NCBI RefSeq assembly: GCF_001633105.1 | Contig: NZ_LUKZ01000006.1 | Coordinates: 1-60,127, forward strand | DNA length: 60,127 bases | Direction: 5' to 3' | From: Acidovorax sp. GW101-3H11 | Lineage (GTDB): Bacteria; Pseudomonadota; Gammaproteobacteria; Burkholderiales; Burkholderiaceae_C | Part shown: piece by piece, positions 35,027-42,988 of the stretch | How positions within the stretch are numbered: the first letter of the stretch is position 1 | Layout of the letters: every line of letters starts with the position of its first letter | Translations under genes and position numbers: made by a program | The notes under the pieces: model-generated | Databases searched by the model: none | Seen by the model: only the letters and a program-made list of their open reading frames with translations | What the model was told of the DNA's origin: nothing

Positions 35027-36337
35027 ATGAAAATTGCCATCATCGGCTCCGGCATCTCCGGGCTGTCGGTCGCGCACCAGCTGCGCGGCCAGGCGGACAT
35101 CACACTCTTCGAGGCGGGCGACTACTTCGGCGGCCACACCCACACGGTGGATGTGACGCTGCCGGACGCTTCGGGCACCCCCGTCACCCATGGCGTGGAC
35201 ACCGGCTTTCTGGTGTTCAACGAGCGCACCTACCCGCACCTGATCCGCCTGCTGGCCGAGCTGGGCGTGGAGACGGCCAAATCCGACATGTCGTTCTCGG
35301 TGCAAGTGCCCGCAGCCCTGGGCGGTGGCCGCGCGCTGGAATGGAGCGGCACCAACCTCAGCACCGTGTTTGCCCAGCGTTCCAACCTGGTCAACCCGCG
35401 CTTTCTGAGCATGCTGCGCGACCTGCTGCGCTTCAACAAGCTGTGCACGCGCATTGCCGAGCAGCAGGCAGAGGCGGCTCTGGCCCAGCCCCTGTCTGAT
35501 TTCTTGCGCGAGCACCGCTTTGGCGACGCGTTCCGCGACTGGTACTTCTTGCCCATGCTGGGCTGCATCTGGAGCTGCCCCACCGACCAGATGCTGAAGT
35601 TCCCTGTGGCCACCATGATCCGGTTCTGCCACAACCATGACCTGATCCAGGTAAGCAACCGGCCGCAGTGGTGGACGGTGTCCGGCGGCGCGCGCCACTA
35701 CGTGGACAAGATCGTGGCGGGCATTGCCGACAAGCGCCTCTCCACCCCCGTGCGCCGCATCGAACGCGATGCCGCCGGTGTGCGCGTGGTGACCGCAGGC
35801 CACACCGAGCACTTTGACAAGGTGGTGCTGGCCACGCACTCCGACCAGTCGCTCGCGCTGCTGGCCCAGCCCACGACGCAGGAGCGCGCCGTGCTGGGCG
35901 CCATCCGTTACCAGGCCAACCGCGCCGTGCTGCACACCGATACATCCGTGCTGCCCCAGCGCCGCGCCGCCTGGGCTGCGTGGAACTACGAGCGCGCGCA
36001 GCAGCGCAGCCGCGAATCGGCCCGCGTGTGCCTGCACTACCTCATCAACCAGCTGCAGCCCGTGCCCTTTGCGCAACCCGTGGTGGTATCGCTGAACCCG
36101 GTGCGCGACATTGCGCCCGAGCACGTGATCGGCAGCTACGAATACGCCCACCCGGTGTTCGACATGGCCGCCATCCGTGCCCAGCAGCAGGTGGGCAAGC
36201 TGCAAGGGCAGCAGCACACCTGGTTCTGCGGCGCCTGGACGGGCTACGGCTTCCACGAAGATGGCCTCAAATCTGGCCTGGCCGTGGCCGAGCAATTGCT
36301 GGCAGCCCTGCCAGCCCCCCTGGCGGAGGCTGCGTGA
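35027..36337 (+). CDS. FAD/NAD-dependent amine-oxidase-family protein
   Basis: The 436-residue flavoprotein has an N-terminal dinucleotide fold (IAIIGSGISGLSVAHQL at about 3-19, then the acidic end of strand 2 in LFEAGDYFGGHTH). The C-terminal FAD contact lies near 400 (WFCGAWTGYGFHEDGLKSGL). Proteins of this kind are regularly encoded with DUF1365 and cyclopropane-fatty-acid-synthase-like genes, and a role in oxidising or desaturating membrane lipid acyl chains has been proposed. It is the first gene of an eight-gene unit; its stop overlaps the next start as GTGA. Confidence 0.88.
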   Translation: MKIAIIGSGISGLSVAHQLRGQADITLFEAGDYFGGHTHTVDVTLPDASGTPVTHGVDTGFLVFNERTYPHLIRLLAELGVETAKSDMSFSVQVPAALGGGRALEWSGTNLSTVFAQRSNLVNPRFLSMLRDLLRFNKLCTRIAEQQAEAALAQPLSDFLREHRFGDAFRDWYFLPMLGCIWSCPTDQMLKFPVATMIRFCHNHDLIQVSNRPQWWTVSGGARHYVDKIVAGIADKRLSTPVRRIERDAAGVRVVTAGHTEHFDKVVLATHSDQSLALLAQPTTQERAVLGAIRYQANRAVLHTDTSVLPQRRAAWAAWNYERAQQRSRESARVCLHYLINQLQPVPFAQPVVVSLNPVRDIAPEHVIGSYEYAHPVFDMAAIRAQQQVGKLQGQQHTWFCGAWTGYGFHEDGLKSGLAVAEQLLAALPAPLAEAA

Positions 36338-37125
36338 GCCACGCGCCGGCCCCCACCGCAGCGCCCCTGATCGGCTTCGGCCAGGTGCGCCACACGCGGC
36401 TGCGGCCCCGGCGGCATGCGTTTGCCTACCCCACGTTTTTCCTGATGCTGCCCATGCGCAGCTTGTCGGGTGCCCACACTTCGCTGGCCGTAAACCGCAG
36501 CGGCGCCATCAGCTTCCATGACGTGGACCACGGCGATGGCCGCAGCGCCGCGCAGGGCGGGGCGCTGGCCTGGCTGGACGAGTTGCTGCGCACCGAAGGC
36601 ATCACCGACGCCACGGGCGAGGTCTGGCTGCACTGCTACCCCCGTGTGCTGGGCTACACCTTCAAGCCGGTGAGCTTCTGGTACTGCCACCACGCCGACG
36701 GCCACCTGCGCGCCATCGTGGTCGAGGTGAACAACACCTTTGGCGAGCGCCACTGCTACCTGCTGGACGCGCCGCAGTACGGCGTGGAACAGCAGGCGCG
36801 CAAGGTGTTCCATGTGTCGCCGTTCTGCGCGGTGAGTGGCGGCTACCGCTTCCGCTTCATGCGCACCGAAGTTGGTGCGCAGGATGCAGGCCGCACCGTG
36901 GTCCGCATTGACCACGACGACGACACCGGCCCGCTCATCCAGACCAGCGTGAGCGGCACCCTGCAAGCCATCACCCCACAGACCCTGCGCCAGGCGCTCT
37001 GGGGCTATCCCGCCATGACGCTGGCCATCATTGCCCGCATCCACTGGCACGCGCTGCAGCTGTGGCTCAAGCGCGTGCGTTTCCACCGCAAGCCCGAGGC
37101 GCCTGCATCCATCGTGACCCGCTGA
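36334..37125 (+). CDS. DUF1365 family protein
   Basis: The 263-residue protein has the conserved DUF1365 start (GFGQVRHTRLRPRRHAFAYP) and the motifs LHCYPRVLGYTFKPVSFWYC and VEVNNTFGERHCYLL. The start is GTG 36334, overlapping the stop of the flavoprotein gene. The family almost always accompanies an amine-oxidase-like flavoprotein and a cyclopropane-type methyltransferase; a link to lipid modification is inferred from that company. The catalytic role is not known to me. Confidence 0.9.
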   Translation: MSHAPAPTAAPLIGFGQVRHTRLRPRRHAFAYPTFFLMLPMRSLSGAHTSLAVNRSGAISFHDVDHGDGRSAAQGGALAWLDELLRTEGITDATGEVWLHCYPRVLGYTFKPVSFWYCHHADGHLRAIVVEVNNTFGERHCYLLDAPQYGVEQQARKVFHVSPFCAVSGGYRFRFMRTEVGAQDAGRTVVRIDHDDDTGPLIQTSVSGTLQAITPQTLRQALWGYPAMTLAIIARIHWHALQLWLKRVRFHRKPEAPASIVTR

Positions 37126-37130
37126 ATTCC

Positions 37131-38375
37131 ATGACGAACGAGAACGCCGCCATGAACTCCACCACCGCCCCCCGCACCGCCCTGGCCCTGCCCGCAGGCA
37201 CCCCGGCTGCCGCCCGCACAGCGCTCAAGCTGCTGCAGCGCCTGCAGCATGGCCACCTCACGGTGCAGCTGCCCGATGGCACCTTGCAGCACTTCGGGCG
37301 CGGCGATGGCCCCTCGGCCGCGATCACGCTCAAGAACTGGAACGTGTGCAGCGCCGCGCTCAAGTCCGGCGACATCGGTTTTGCCGAGAGCTACATCGCA
37401 GGCGACTGGACCACGCCGCACCTCACCGACCTGCTCAAGCTCTTCATCGCCAACCGCCAGCAGGTGGAAGGCGTGATCTATGGCACCTGGGCTGGGCGGC
37501 TGCTGTACCGCATCAAGCATTTGCTCAACCGCAACACGCGCGCCAACAGCCAGAAAAACATCCACGCCCACTACGACCTGGGCAACGCGTTCTACGAACT
37601 CTGGCTGGACGACACGATGAACTACTCGTCCGCCTGGTTCGAGGGCGATGCAGGCGGCGACATGCGCAAGGCCCAGCACGCCAAGGTGCGCCGCGCGCTG
37701 CGCATGGCGGGGGTGGAGCCAGGATCCCGGGTGCTGGAGATTGGCTGCGGCTGGGGCGCGTTGGCCGAGATGGCGACCGTCGAATTCGGCGCGAACCTGA
37801 CGGGGGTGACGCTCTCCACCGAGCAGCTCGCATTTGCGCAAAAGCGCATGGTGCAGCAGGGCGTGGCGCCCTACGCCGACCTGCGCCTGCAGGACTACCG
37901 CGACATCCAGGACGGCCCGTACGACGCGATCTGCTCCATCGAAATGGTCGAGGCCGTGGGCCGCGAGTACTGGCCCACCTACTTCCAGTCGGTGCACCGC
38001 CTGCTCAAGCCCGGCGGCAAGGCCTGCGTCCAGAGCATCGTCATCGACGACAGCCTGTTCGAGCGCTACATCAGCTCCACCGACTTCATCCAGCAATACA
38101 TCTTCCCCGGCGGCTGCCTGCCTTGCCCGCGCGAGTTCCGCCGCGAGGCCGAGGCCGCAGGCCTGCGTGTGGTGGACGAATTTGCGTTTGGCCAGGACTA
38201 CGCCGAAACCCTCAAACGCTGGCGTGAGCGCTTCCTGGCGCAGCGCGCGCAGATCCTGCAGCTGGGGTTTGACGAGCGCTTCATGCACATCTGGGAGTTC
38301 TACCTCGCCTACTGCGAGGCAGCGTTCGCCATGCGCAACATCGACCTGGTGCAGTACACGCTGGTGAAAGCATGA
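37131..38375 (+). CDS. Cyclopropane-fatty-acyl-phospholipid synthase family methyltransferase
   Basis: The 414-residue SAM-dependent enzyme acts on unsaturated acyl chains of membrane phospholipids. The N-terminal lipid-binding part includes GDIGFAESYIAGDWTTPHL near 80. Next come NIHAHYDLGNAFYELWLDD and the SAM loop VLEIGCGWGALAEMA near 200. QQYIFPGGCLPCPREF near 320 is also typical. In Rhodobacter a similar gene in a similar singlet-oxygen-induced cluster takes part in furan-fatty-acid synthesis, so the product may be a methylated rather than a cyclopropane chain. ATG 37131 was chosen; ATG 37152 is an alternative. The stop overlaps the next start. Confidence 0.9.
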   Translation: MTNENAAMNSTTAPRTALALPAGTPAAARTALKLLQRLQHGHLTVQLPDGTLQHFGRGDGPSAAITLKNWNVCSAALKSGDIGFAESYIAGDWTTPHLTDLLKLFIANRQQVEGVIYGTWAGRLLYRIKHLLNRNTRANSQKNIHAHYDLGNAFYELWLDDTMNYSSAWFEGDAGGDMRKAQHAKVRRALRMAGVEPGSRVLEIGCGWGALAEMATVEFGANLTGVTLSTEQLAFAQKRMVQQGVAPYADLRLQDYRDIQDGPYDAICSIEMVEAVGREYWPTYFQSVHRLLKPGGKACVQSIVIDDSLFERYISSTDFIQQYIFPGGCLPCPREFRREAEAAGLRVVDEFAFGQDYAETLKRWRERFLAQRAQILQLGFDERFMHIWEFYLAYCEAAFAMRNIDLVQYTLVKA

Positions 38376-38968
38376 TTGCTATAAAAAACATAGCTATCAG
38401 CGCTTTGCTAGCGGGCGCAGGGGCCGTTTTTTTCTCAAATTTTGCAATGGCGCAAGGGGCTGAAGGGGTGGCGAGCGCGTCGCCAGCCGCCAGCACACCG
38501 CTGGCGGGCGCGCGCCTGGTGGGCCAGGGCACCATGCGCTTCCTGGGGTTCGAGGTGTACCGCGCGCGCCTGTGGGCCCAGCCCGGTTTTGACGCCGACC
38601 AGTACAGCGCCCACCCGTTGGCGCTGGAGCTGACCTACCAGCGCAACTTCACGGCCGAGGCGATTGCCAAACGCTCCATTGAAGAGATGCGCCGCGTGGG
38701 CAGCTTCACGCCGCAGCAGGCCACCCGCTGGCAGCAGGCGCTGCAGGCGGCCTTGCCGGATGTGAAACCCGGTGACCGCTTGCTCGGCCTGTACCAGCCG
38801 GGCGCCGGTGCCGTCTTCAAGATGGGCGGCCGTGTGGTGGGCGAGGTGGCCGACGCCGAGTTCTCGCGCCTGTTCTTTGGCATCTGGCTGTCGCCCCAGA
38901 CCTCCGAGCCCGGGCTGCGGCAAGCGCTGATCGCAGCCACCCGCACCGCAGGCCAAGGGCAGCCATGA
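38372..38968 (+). CDS. Chalcone-isomerase-like periplasmic protein, signal peptide encoded by a repeat
   Basis: The 198-residue secreted protein has a chalcone-isomerase-like fold (LVGQGTMRFLGFEVYRARLW, then LALELTYQRNFTAEAIAKRS). Members of this bacterial group may bind fatty acids and often sit with cyclopropane-type methyltransferases; catalysis is doubtful. The first ~23 residues (IAIKNIAISALLAGAGAVFF and on) are encoded by a forward copy of the dispersed repeat. They form a convincing signal peptide, with cleavage predicted after FAMA near residue 27. The start overlaps the methyltransferase stop as ATGA, so the gene is co-translated with the operon. Confidence 0.88.
   Translation: MIAIKNIAISALLAGAGAVFFSNFAMAQGAEGVASASPAASTPLAGARLVGQGTMRFLGFEVYRARLWAQPGFDADQYSAHPLALELTYQRNFTAEAIAKRSIEEMRRVGSFTPQQATRWQQALQAALPDVKPGDRLLGLYQPGAGAVFKMGGRVVGEVADAEFSRLFFGIWLSPQTSEPGLRQALIAATRTAGQGQP
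38375..38440 (+). repeat. Dispersed AT-rich repeat, copy 7, coding for a signal peptide
   Basis: A full-length forward copy: ATTGCTATAAAAAACATAGC, TATCAGCGCTTTGCTAGC, GGGCGC, GGGGCCGTTTTTTTC. It overlaps codons 2-23 of the chalcone-isomerase-like gene in frame and without a stop. Confidence 0.85.
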
Positions 38969-40248
38969 CCACCACCACGCCCATGCGCGCCGGCCACGGC
39001 CTGGCCTATGGGCTGCTGGGCCTGCCCCTGGCGTTTGTGGCGCTGCCGCTGTATGTGCTGCTGCCCAACCACTACGCACGCGAGTTCGGCATGCCGCTGG
39101 CCACGCTGGGCGCCGTGCTGCTGGCCGCGCGGCTGTTCGATGCATTCACCGACCCGCTGCTGGGCCGCCTGGCCGACCACCTGTTTGGCCGCTCGGTGCG
39201 TGCTGTGCTCGCGGTTGGTGCGGTGTCGGCGGCGGTGCTGGCACTGGGGCTGACCAGCCTGTTCTTTCCGCAGGTAGCCGGGGCCGATGCGCTCGTCGCC
39301 TGGGCGCTGGTGGCGCTGCTCATCACCTACACCGCCTACAGCCAGCTCAGCATCGCACACCAGTCCTGGGGCGCACGCCTGGGCGGTGACGAGCTGCAGC
39401 GTGGCCGCATCGTGGCCTGGCGCGAGGGTGCTGCACTGATCGGCGTGGTACTGGCATCGGTGCTGCCCGCGCTGCTGGGCCTGCCGGTGATGCTCAGTGT
39501 GTTTGCCGCCGCCCTGCTGCTGGGCTGGTGGTACTGGACGCGTGCGCCGCGCCCGGTGCGGCAGGACGCCGGTGTGTACCGGCCGCCGCAGCACACCAGT
39601 CTGTGGCGGCCCTGGGGTCGCCCGGCGTTTCGCCGCCTGCTGGCCGTGTTCATGCTCAACGGCATTGCCAGCGCCATCCCCGCCACGCTGGTGCTGTTCT
39701 TTATCCAGGACCGGTTGCAGGCTCCGCCCGCGCAGGAGCCGATGTTCCTCGCGGCCTACTTTGTGTGCGCAGCGCTGTCCATCCCGCTGTGGCTGCGCGC
39801 CGTGGCGCGCTGGGGCCTGGCGCGCACCTGGCTGGCCGGCATGCTGCTGGCGATTGCCGTGTTTGTGTGGACCGCGTTTCTCGGGCGCGGTGACGTGCTG
39901 CCTTTTCTGGTGGTCTGCGCGCTCTCTGGCGTGGCCCTGGGCACCGACCTGGCCCTGCCCAGCGCCCTGCTGGCGGGCGTGATCGCCGCTGAGGGCGACA
40001 GCGGCCAGCACGAGGGCGCCTACTTTGGCTGGTGGAACTTTGCCACCAAGCTCAACCTGGCTTTGGCCGCAGGCCTGGCGCTGCCCCTGCTGGGCTGGTG
40101 GGGCTACACCCCCGGCACACGCAGCGAAGAAGGCCTGCAGACCCTGGGTTGGGCCTATGCCGTGCTGCCCTGTGTGCTCAAGCTGCTGGCAGCAGGGGCG
40201 CTGTATGGGCTGGTGCTCCGGCCTGCGCGCGGCCTGGCCAGTGCCTGA
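38965..40248 (+). CDS. MFS transporter of the glycoside-pentoside-hexuronide (MFS_2) type
   Basis: The 427-residue inner-membrane protein has 12 predicted helices. The typical GPH/MelB-like motif between helices 2 and 3 is seen as FDAFTDPLLGRLADHLFGRS. PF13347-type members appear in DUF1365/CFA operons, so a lipid or stress-related solute is more likely than sugar uptake; the substrate is unknown. The start overlaps the upstream stop as ATGA. Confidence 0.88.
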   Translation: MTTTTPMRAGHGLAYGLLGLPLAFVALPLYVLLPNHYAREFGMPLATLGAVLLAARLFDAFTDPLLGRLADHLFGRSVRAVLAVGAVSAAVLALGLTSLFFPQVAGADALVAWALVALLITYTAYSQLSIAHQSWGARLGGDELQRGRIVAWREGAALIGVVLASVLPALLGLPVMLSVFAAALLLGWWYWTRAPRPVRQDAGVYRPPQHTSLWRPWGRPAFRRLLAVFMLNGIASAIPATLVLFFIQDRLQAPPAQEPMFLAAYFVCAALSIPLWLRAVARWGLARTWLAGMLLAIAVFVWTAFLGRGDVLPFLVVCALSGVALGTDLALPSALLAGVIAAEGDSGQHEGAYFGWWNFATKLNLALAAGLALPLLGWWGYTPGTRSEEGLQTLGWAYAVLPCVLKLLAAGALYGLVLRPARGLASA

Positions 40249-40268
40249 TTTTTCAAGGGATGCCCCAC

Positions 40269-40808
40269 ATGCAAAGACGCCTTCTTCTCTCCGCCGCCGT
40301 GGCTGCACCCGTAGCGCTGACTGGCTGCGCCAGCCAGAGCCTTGACGGCTACGCCAGCGAAAAACCGGTGCTGGACCTGGCCCAGTATTTCAACGGCAAG
40401 ATCGACGCCTACGGCATCTTCCAGGACCGCAGCGGCCAGATTGTCAAACGCTTCACCGTGGTGATGGACTGCAGCTGGAAGGGCAACGAGGGCGTGCTGG
40501 ACGAAGCCTTCACCTACTCCGACGGCACCACACAGCGCCGCATCTGGCGCCTGACCAAACATGCCGACGGCCGCTACACCGGCACTGCCGACGATGTGGT
40601 GGGCCCAGCCAACGGCCAGACGCGCGGCAACGCCTTCCGCTGGAACTACACGCTGGCCCTGCCGGTGGACGGCAAGGTCTACCACGTGGACCTGGACGAC
40701 TGGATGTACCTCATCGACGACCGCGTGATGCTCAACCGCGCCACCATGAGCAAATTCGGCGTGCGGCTGGGCGAGATCACCTTGTCCTTCACCAAGCGCG
40801 CACCATGA
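40269..40808 (+). CDS. DUF3833 lipoprotein
   Basis: The 179-residue lipoprotein has a lipobox (VALTGCASQSL, Cys near residue 20). The conserved DUF3833 body includes LAQYFNGKIDAYGIFQDRSG, VMDCSWKGNEGVLDE and WMYLIDDRVMLNRATMSKFG. ATG 40269 is preferred over ATG 40260 because AAGGGA lies at proper spacing from the former. The family travels with CFA/DUF1365/SDR operons. It is anchored in the periplasm, where it may handle lipids. The stop overlaps the SDR start. Confidence 0.9.
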   Translation: MQRRLLLSAAVAAPVALTGCASQSLDGYASEKPVLDLAQYFNGKIDAYGIFQDRSGQIVKRFTVVMDCSWKGNEGVLDEAFTYSDGTTQRRIWRLTKHADGRYTGTADDVVGPANGQTRGNAFRWNYTLALPVDGKVYHVDLDDWMYLIDDRVMLNRATMSKFGVRLGEITLSFTKRAP

Positions 40809-41587
40809 AACTCAACCCTCCCTTGCGCGACTGGCAGGGCCGCCGGGCCTGGCTCATCGGGGCCAGCAGCGGCATCGGCCGGGCCACGGCGGCGGCGCTG
40901 CATGCGCGCGGTGCGCAGGTCATCGTGTCGGCCCGGAGCCGCGATGCGCTGAACGCCTTTGTCGTGCAGCACCCCGGCAGCACGGCGCTGGCTTTTGACA
41001 CGGCCGAACCGGCCCAGGTGCAGGCCGCTGCTGCGCAGGTGCTGGCGGGCGGTGCCCCCGACCTGGTGTGCTACTGCGCGGGTTACTACCGCGACATGCG
41101 CGCCACCGACTTCGATCTGGACGTGATGCTGCGCCACGAGCAGATCAACTACAACGGCGTGCTGCATGTGCTGGCTGGTGTGTTGCCCGCCATGCTCGCC
41201 GCCGCCCAGGCGGGGCGCCCGGGCCATGTGAGCCTCATCAGCAGCGTGGCGGGGTTCCGGGGCCTGCCCAAGAGCCTGGCCTACGGCCCTACCAAGGCCG
41301 CGCTCATCAACCTGGCCGAGGCGCTGTACCTGGACCTGCACGACTTGGGCCTGGGCGTGAGCGTGATCAACCCCGGCTTTGTGGCCACGCCGCTCACAGC
41401 GGGCAACGACTTCACCATGCCTGCGCTCATCTCCTCCGAAGCGGCCGCCGACGCCATCCTGCAAGGCTGGGCGCGCGGGCAGTTCGACATCCACTTTCCC
41501 AAGCGTTTTACGCGCGTGATGAAGCTGCTGCGGCTGCTGCCCTACCGGTGGTACTTTCCAGCCGTCCGCAAGTTCACGGGACTCTGA
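40805..41587 (+). CDS. Short-chain dehydrogenase/reductase
   Basis: The 260-residue Rossmann-fold enzyme has the nucleotide motif GASSGIGR at 19-26. It also has a CYCAG motif in place of NNAG, the catalytic serine in LISSVAGFRG, and the YxxxK pair in AYGPTKAALI. NAD(P)(H)-dependent oxidation or reduction of a lipid-type alcohol or ketone is likely from the operon company, but the substrate is not visible. Coupled by ATGA to the DUF3833 gene. Confidence 0.9.
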   Translation: MKLNPPLRDWQGRRAWLIGASSGIGRATAAALHARGAQVIVSARSRDALNAFVVQHPGSTALAFDTAEPAQVQAAAAQVLAGGAPDLVCYCAGYYRDMRATDFDLDVMLRHEQINYNGVLHVLAGVLPAMLAAAQAGRPGHVSLISSVAGFRGLPKSLAYGPTKAALINLAEALYLDLHDLGLGVSVINPGFVATPLTAGNDFTMPALISSEAAADAILQGWARGQFDIHFPKRFTRVMKLLRLLPYRWYFPAVRKFTGL

Positions 41588-41593
41588 GTTTCC

Positions 41594-42049
41594 ATGCAGC
41601 CCCCTTACAACGCCCCCGCCACCGAAGAAGCCGTCACGCGCGTCATTGCGTTTTTTGAGAGCCTGTCGCCCGCCGACATAGGCACCATCGGTCGGTTCTA
41701 CGCGCCCCAGGCGCGCTTCAAGGACCCGTTCAACGAGGTCGTGGGCGTAACTGCCATCCAGGGCATCTTTGCCCACATGTTCGAGGCGCTGGAACAACCG
41801 CGTTTTGTGGTCACGGGCCGCGTGGTGCAGGGGCAGCAGTGCTTCTTGACCTGGGACTTTTTGTTCGCGTTCAAGGACTTTCACATGGGCGTGACGCAGA
41901 CGGTGCGCGGCGCCTCGCATCTGGTGCTGGACGAACAGGGTCTGGTGAGCTTGCACCGCGACTACTGGGACGCGGCCGAAGAGCTGTACGAAAAGCTGCC
42001 CGTGGTGGGCGCGCTGATGCGCTGGCTCAAGAAACGCGCCAACAGCTGA
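41594..42049 (+). CDS. SnoaL/NTF2-like protein
   Basis: The 151-residue protein has the compact cone fold of the SnoaL/NTF2 group: VIAFFESLSPADIGTIGRFY, then FKDPFNEVVGVTAIQGIFAH. The family includes small isomerases, cyclases and ligand-binding proteins. It is the last gene of the lipid-modification operon, 6 bp after the SDR. It converges with the minus-strand dehydratase gene, with 18 bp between them. No catalytic residue can be assigned with confidence. Confidence 0.85.
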   Translation: MQPPYNAPATEEAVTRVIAFFESLSPADIGTIGRFYAPQARFKDPFNEVVGVTAIQGIFAHMFEALEQPRFVVTGRVVQGQQCFLTWDFLFAFKDFHMGVTQTVRGASHLVLDEQGLVSLHRDYWDAAEELYEKLPVVGALMRWLKKRANS

Positions 42050-42067
42050 TCGTTGGCGGGTGGTGGA

Positions 42068-42973
42068 TCACGCCAGGGTTTTGATGCGCGGGTGCCCCGG
42101 CAGTGGCACGGCGCGCTGCAGTACCCCCTCAGCCAGCCACAGCGCACTGTTCCACGCGCGCTGCGCCACGTAGGGAAGCGGCAGCTGCTGGTAGTCGTCG
42201 TTGAAGACTTCAAAGCTGTAGTCGCCCTGGTAGCCCATGCCATCGAGCGTGCGTACCAGCTCGGCCAGCGCCTGGCTGTGCACGCCCTCGCCGGGGAACA
42301 CACGAAAGTGCCGCGCGGTCTCAATGCGCTCCTGCACCGTGCGGGTCTCCTGCCACATGAAGTCCGACAGCTGCACCAGATAGATCTTCTCGGGGTCCAC
42401 ATCTTCCAGCGCCGAGAGCGGCGTGCTGGTGGCGAACTGGTGGTACGAGTCGATGGCCAAACCGAGGTTGGGGCAATCGGCCTGCTCCACGGCCGCCCAG
42501 GCCTGGTGCACCTCGTTGATGTGGCGGCCCCACGAGAGGCCTTCAAACGCCACGCGGATGCCGTGGGGCAGCGCTAGTAGCGCGAGCTTGCGCAGGTCGC
42601 GCGCAATCTCATCGGCATCGGCCGTGGCGTGGGACGACGTGGAGCTGCAGGCCAGCAGCACGGGCGCTCCCAGGTCGCGCGCCATCAGGATCATCTGCTT
42701 GGCAATGTCCACCTTGTAGCTGTGCAGGTGGCCCGACAGGCCTTCAAAATCACGCAGCACCTGAAAGCCGGTCACGCGCAGGCCGCTGCTGCGCACCGCG
42801 TGCACGGCGGCCTCGATGCCCTGTGGGTGGCCCACGATGTCGCGCGCGGCCAGCATGATCTGGCCAAAACCTGCGGCCTTCACGGCGGCGAGCTTGGCCT
42901 CCAGCGGCCCGGCCAGGCTGATGGTGTCCATGCCGAAATCGGCGACGTTGCGTTGCATGGTGGATTGGCGCAT
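42068..42973 (-). CDS. 3-Dehydroshikimate dehydratase-like TIM-barrel enzyme (QuiC N-terminal half)
   Basis: The 301-residue xylose-isomerase-like TIM barrel has four likely divalent-metal ligands: the glutamate in FEGLSWGRHIN, the aspartate in LAIDSYHQF, the glutamine in LVQLSDFMW, and the glutamate in FEVFNDDY. It matches the dehydratase half of QuiC/AsbF-type enzymes, which convert 3-dehydroshikimate to protocatechuate. ATG 42973 follows GGAGA. The next gene upstream is the HPPD-like half that is fused to this barrel in pseudomonads. With the dehydrogenase and TRAP genes it forms a shikimate/quinate route. Related sugar-phosphate isomerases cannot be fully excluded. Confidence 0.78.
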   Translation of the reverse strand: MRQSTMQRNVADFGMDTISLAGPLEAKLAAVKAAGFGQIMLAARDIVGHPQGIEAAVHAVRSSGLRVTGFQVLRDFEGLSGHLHSYKVDIAKQMILMARDLGAPVLLACSSTSSHATADADEIARDLRKLALLALPHGIRVAFEGLSWGRHINEVHQAWAAVEQADCPNLGLAIDSYHQFATSTPLSALEDVDPEKIYLVQLSDFMWQETRTVQERIETARHFRVFPGEGVHSQALAELVRTLDGMGYQGDYSFEVFNDDYQQLPLPYVAQRAWNSALWLAEGVLQRAVPLPGHPRIKTLA

Positions 42974-42988
42974 GGGCGGTCTCCAGGC

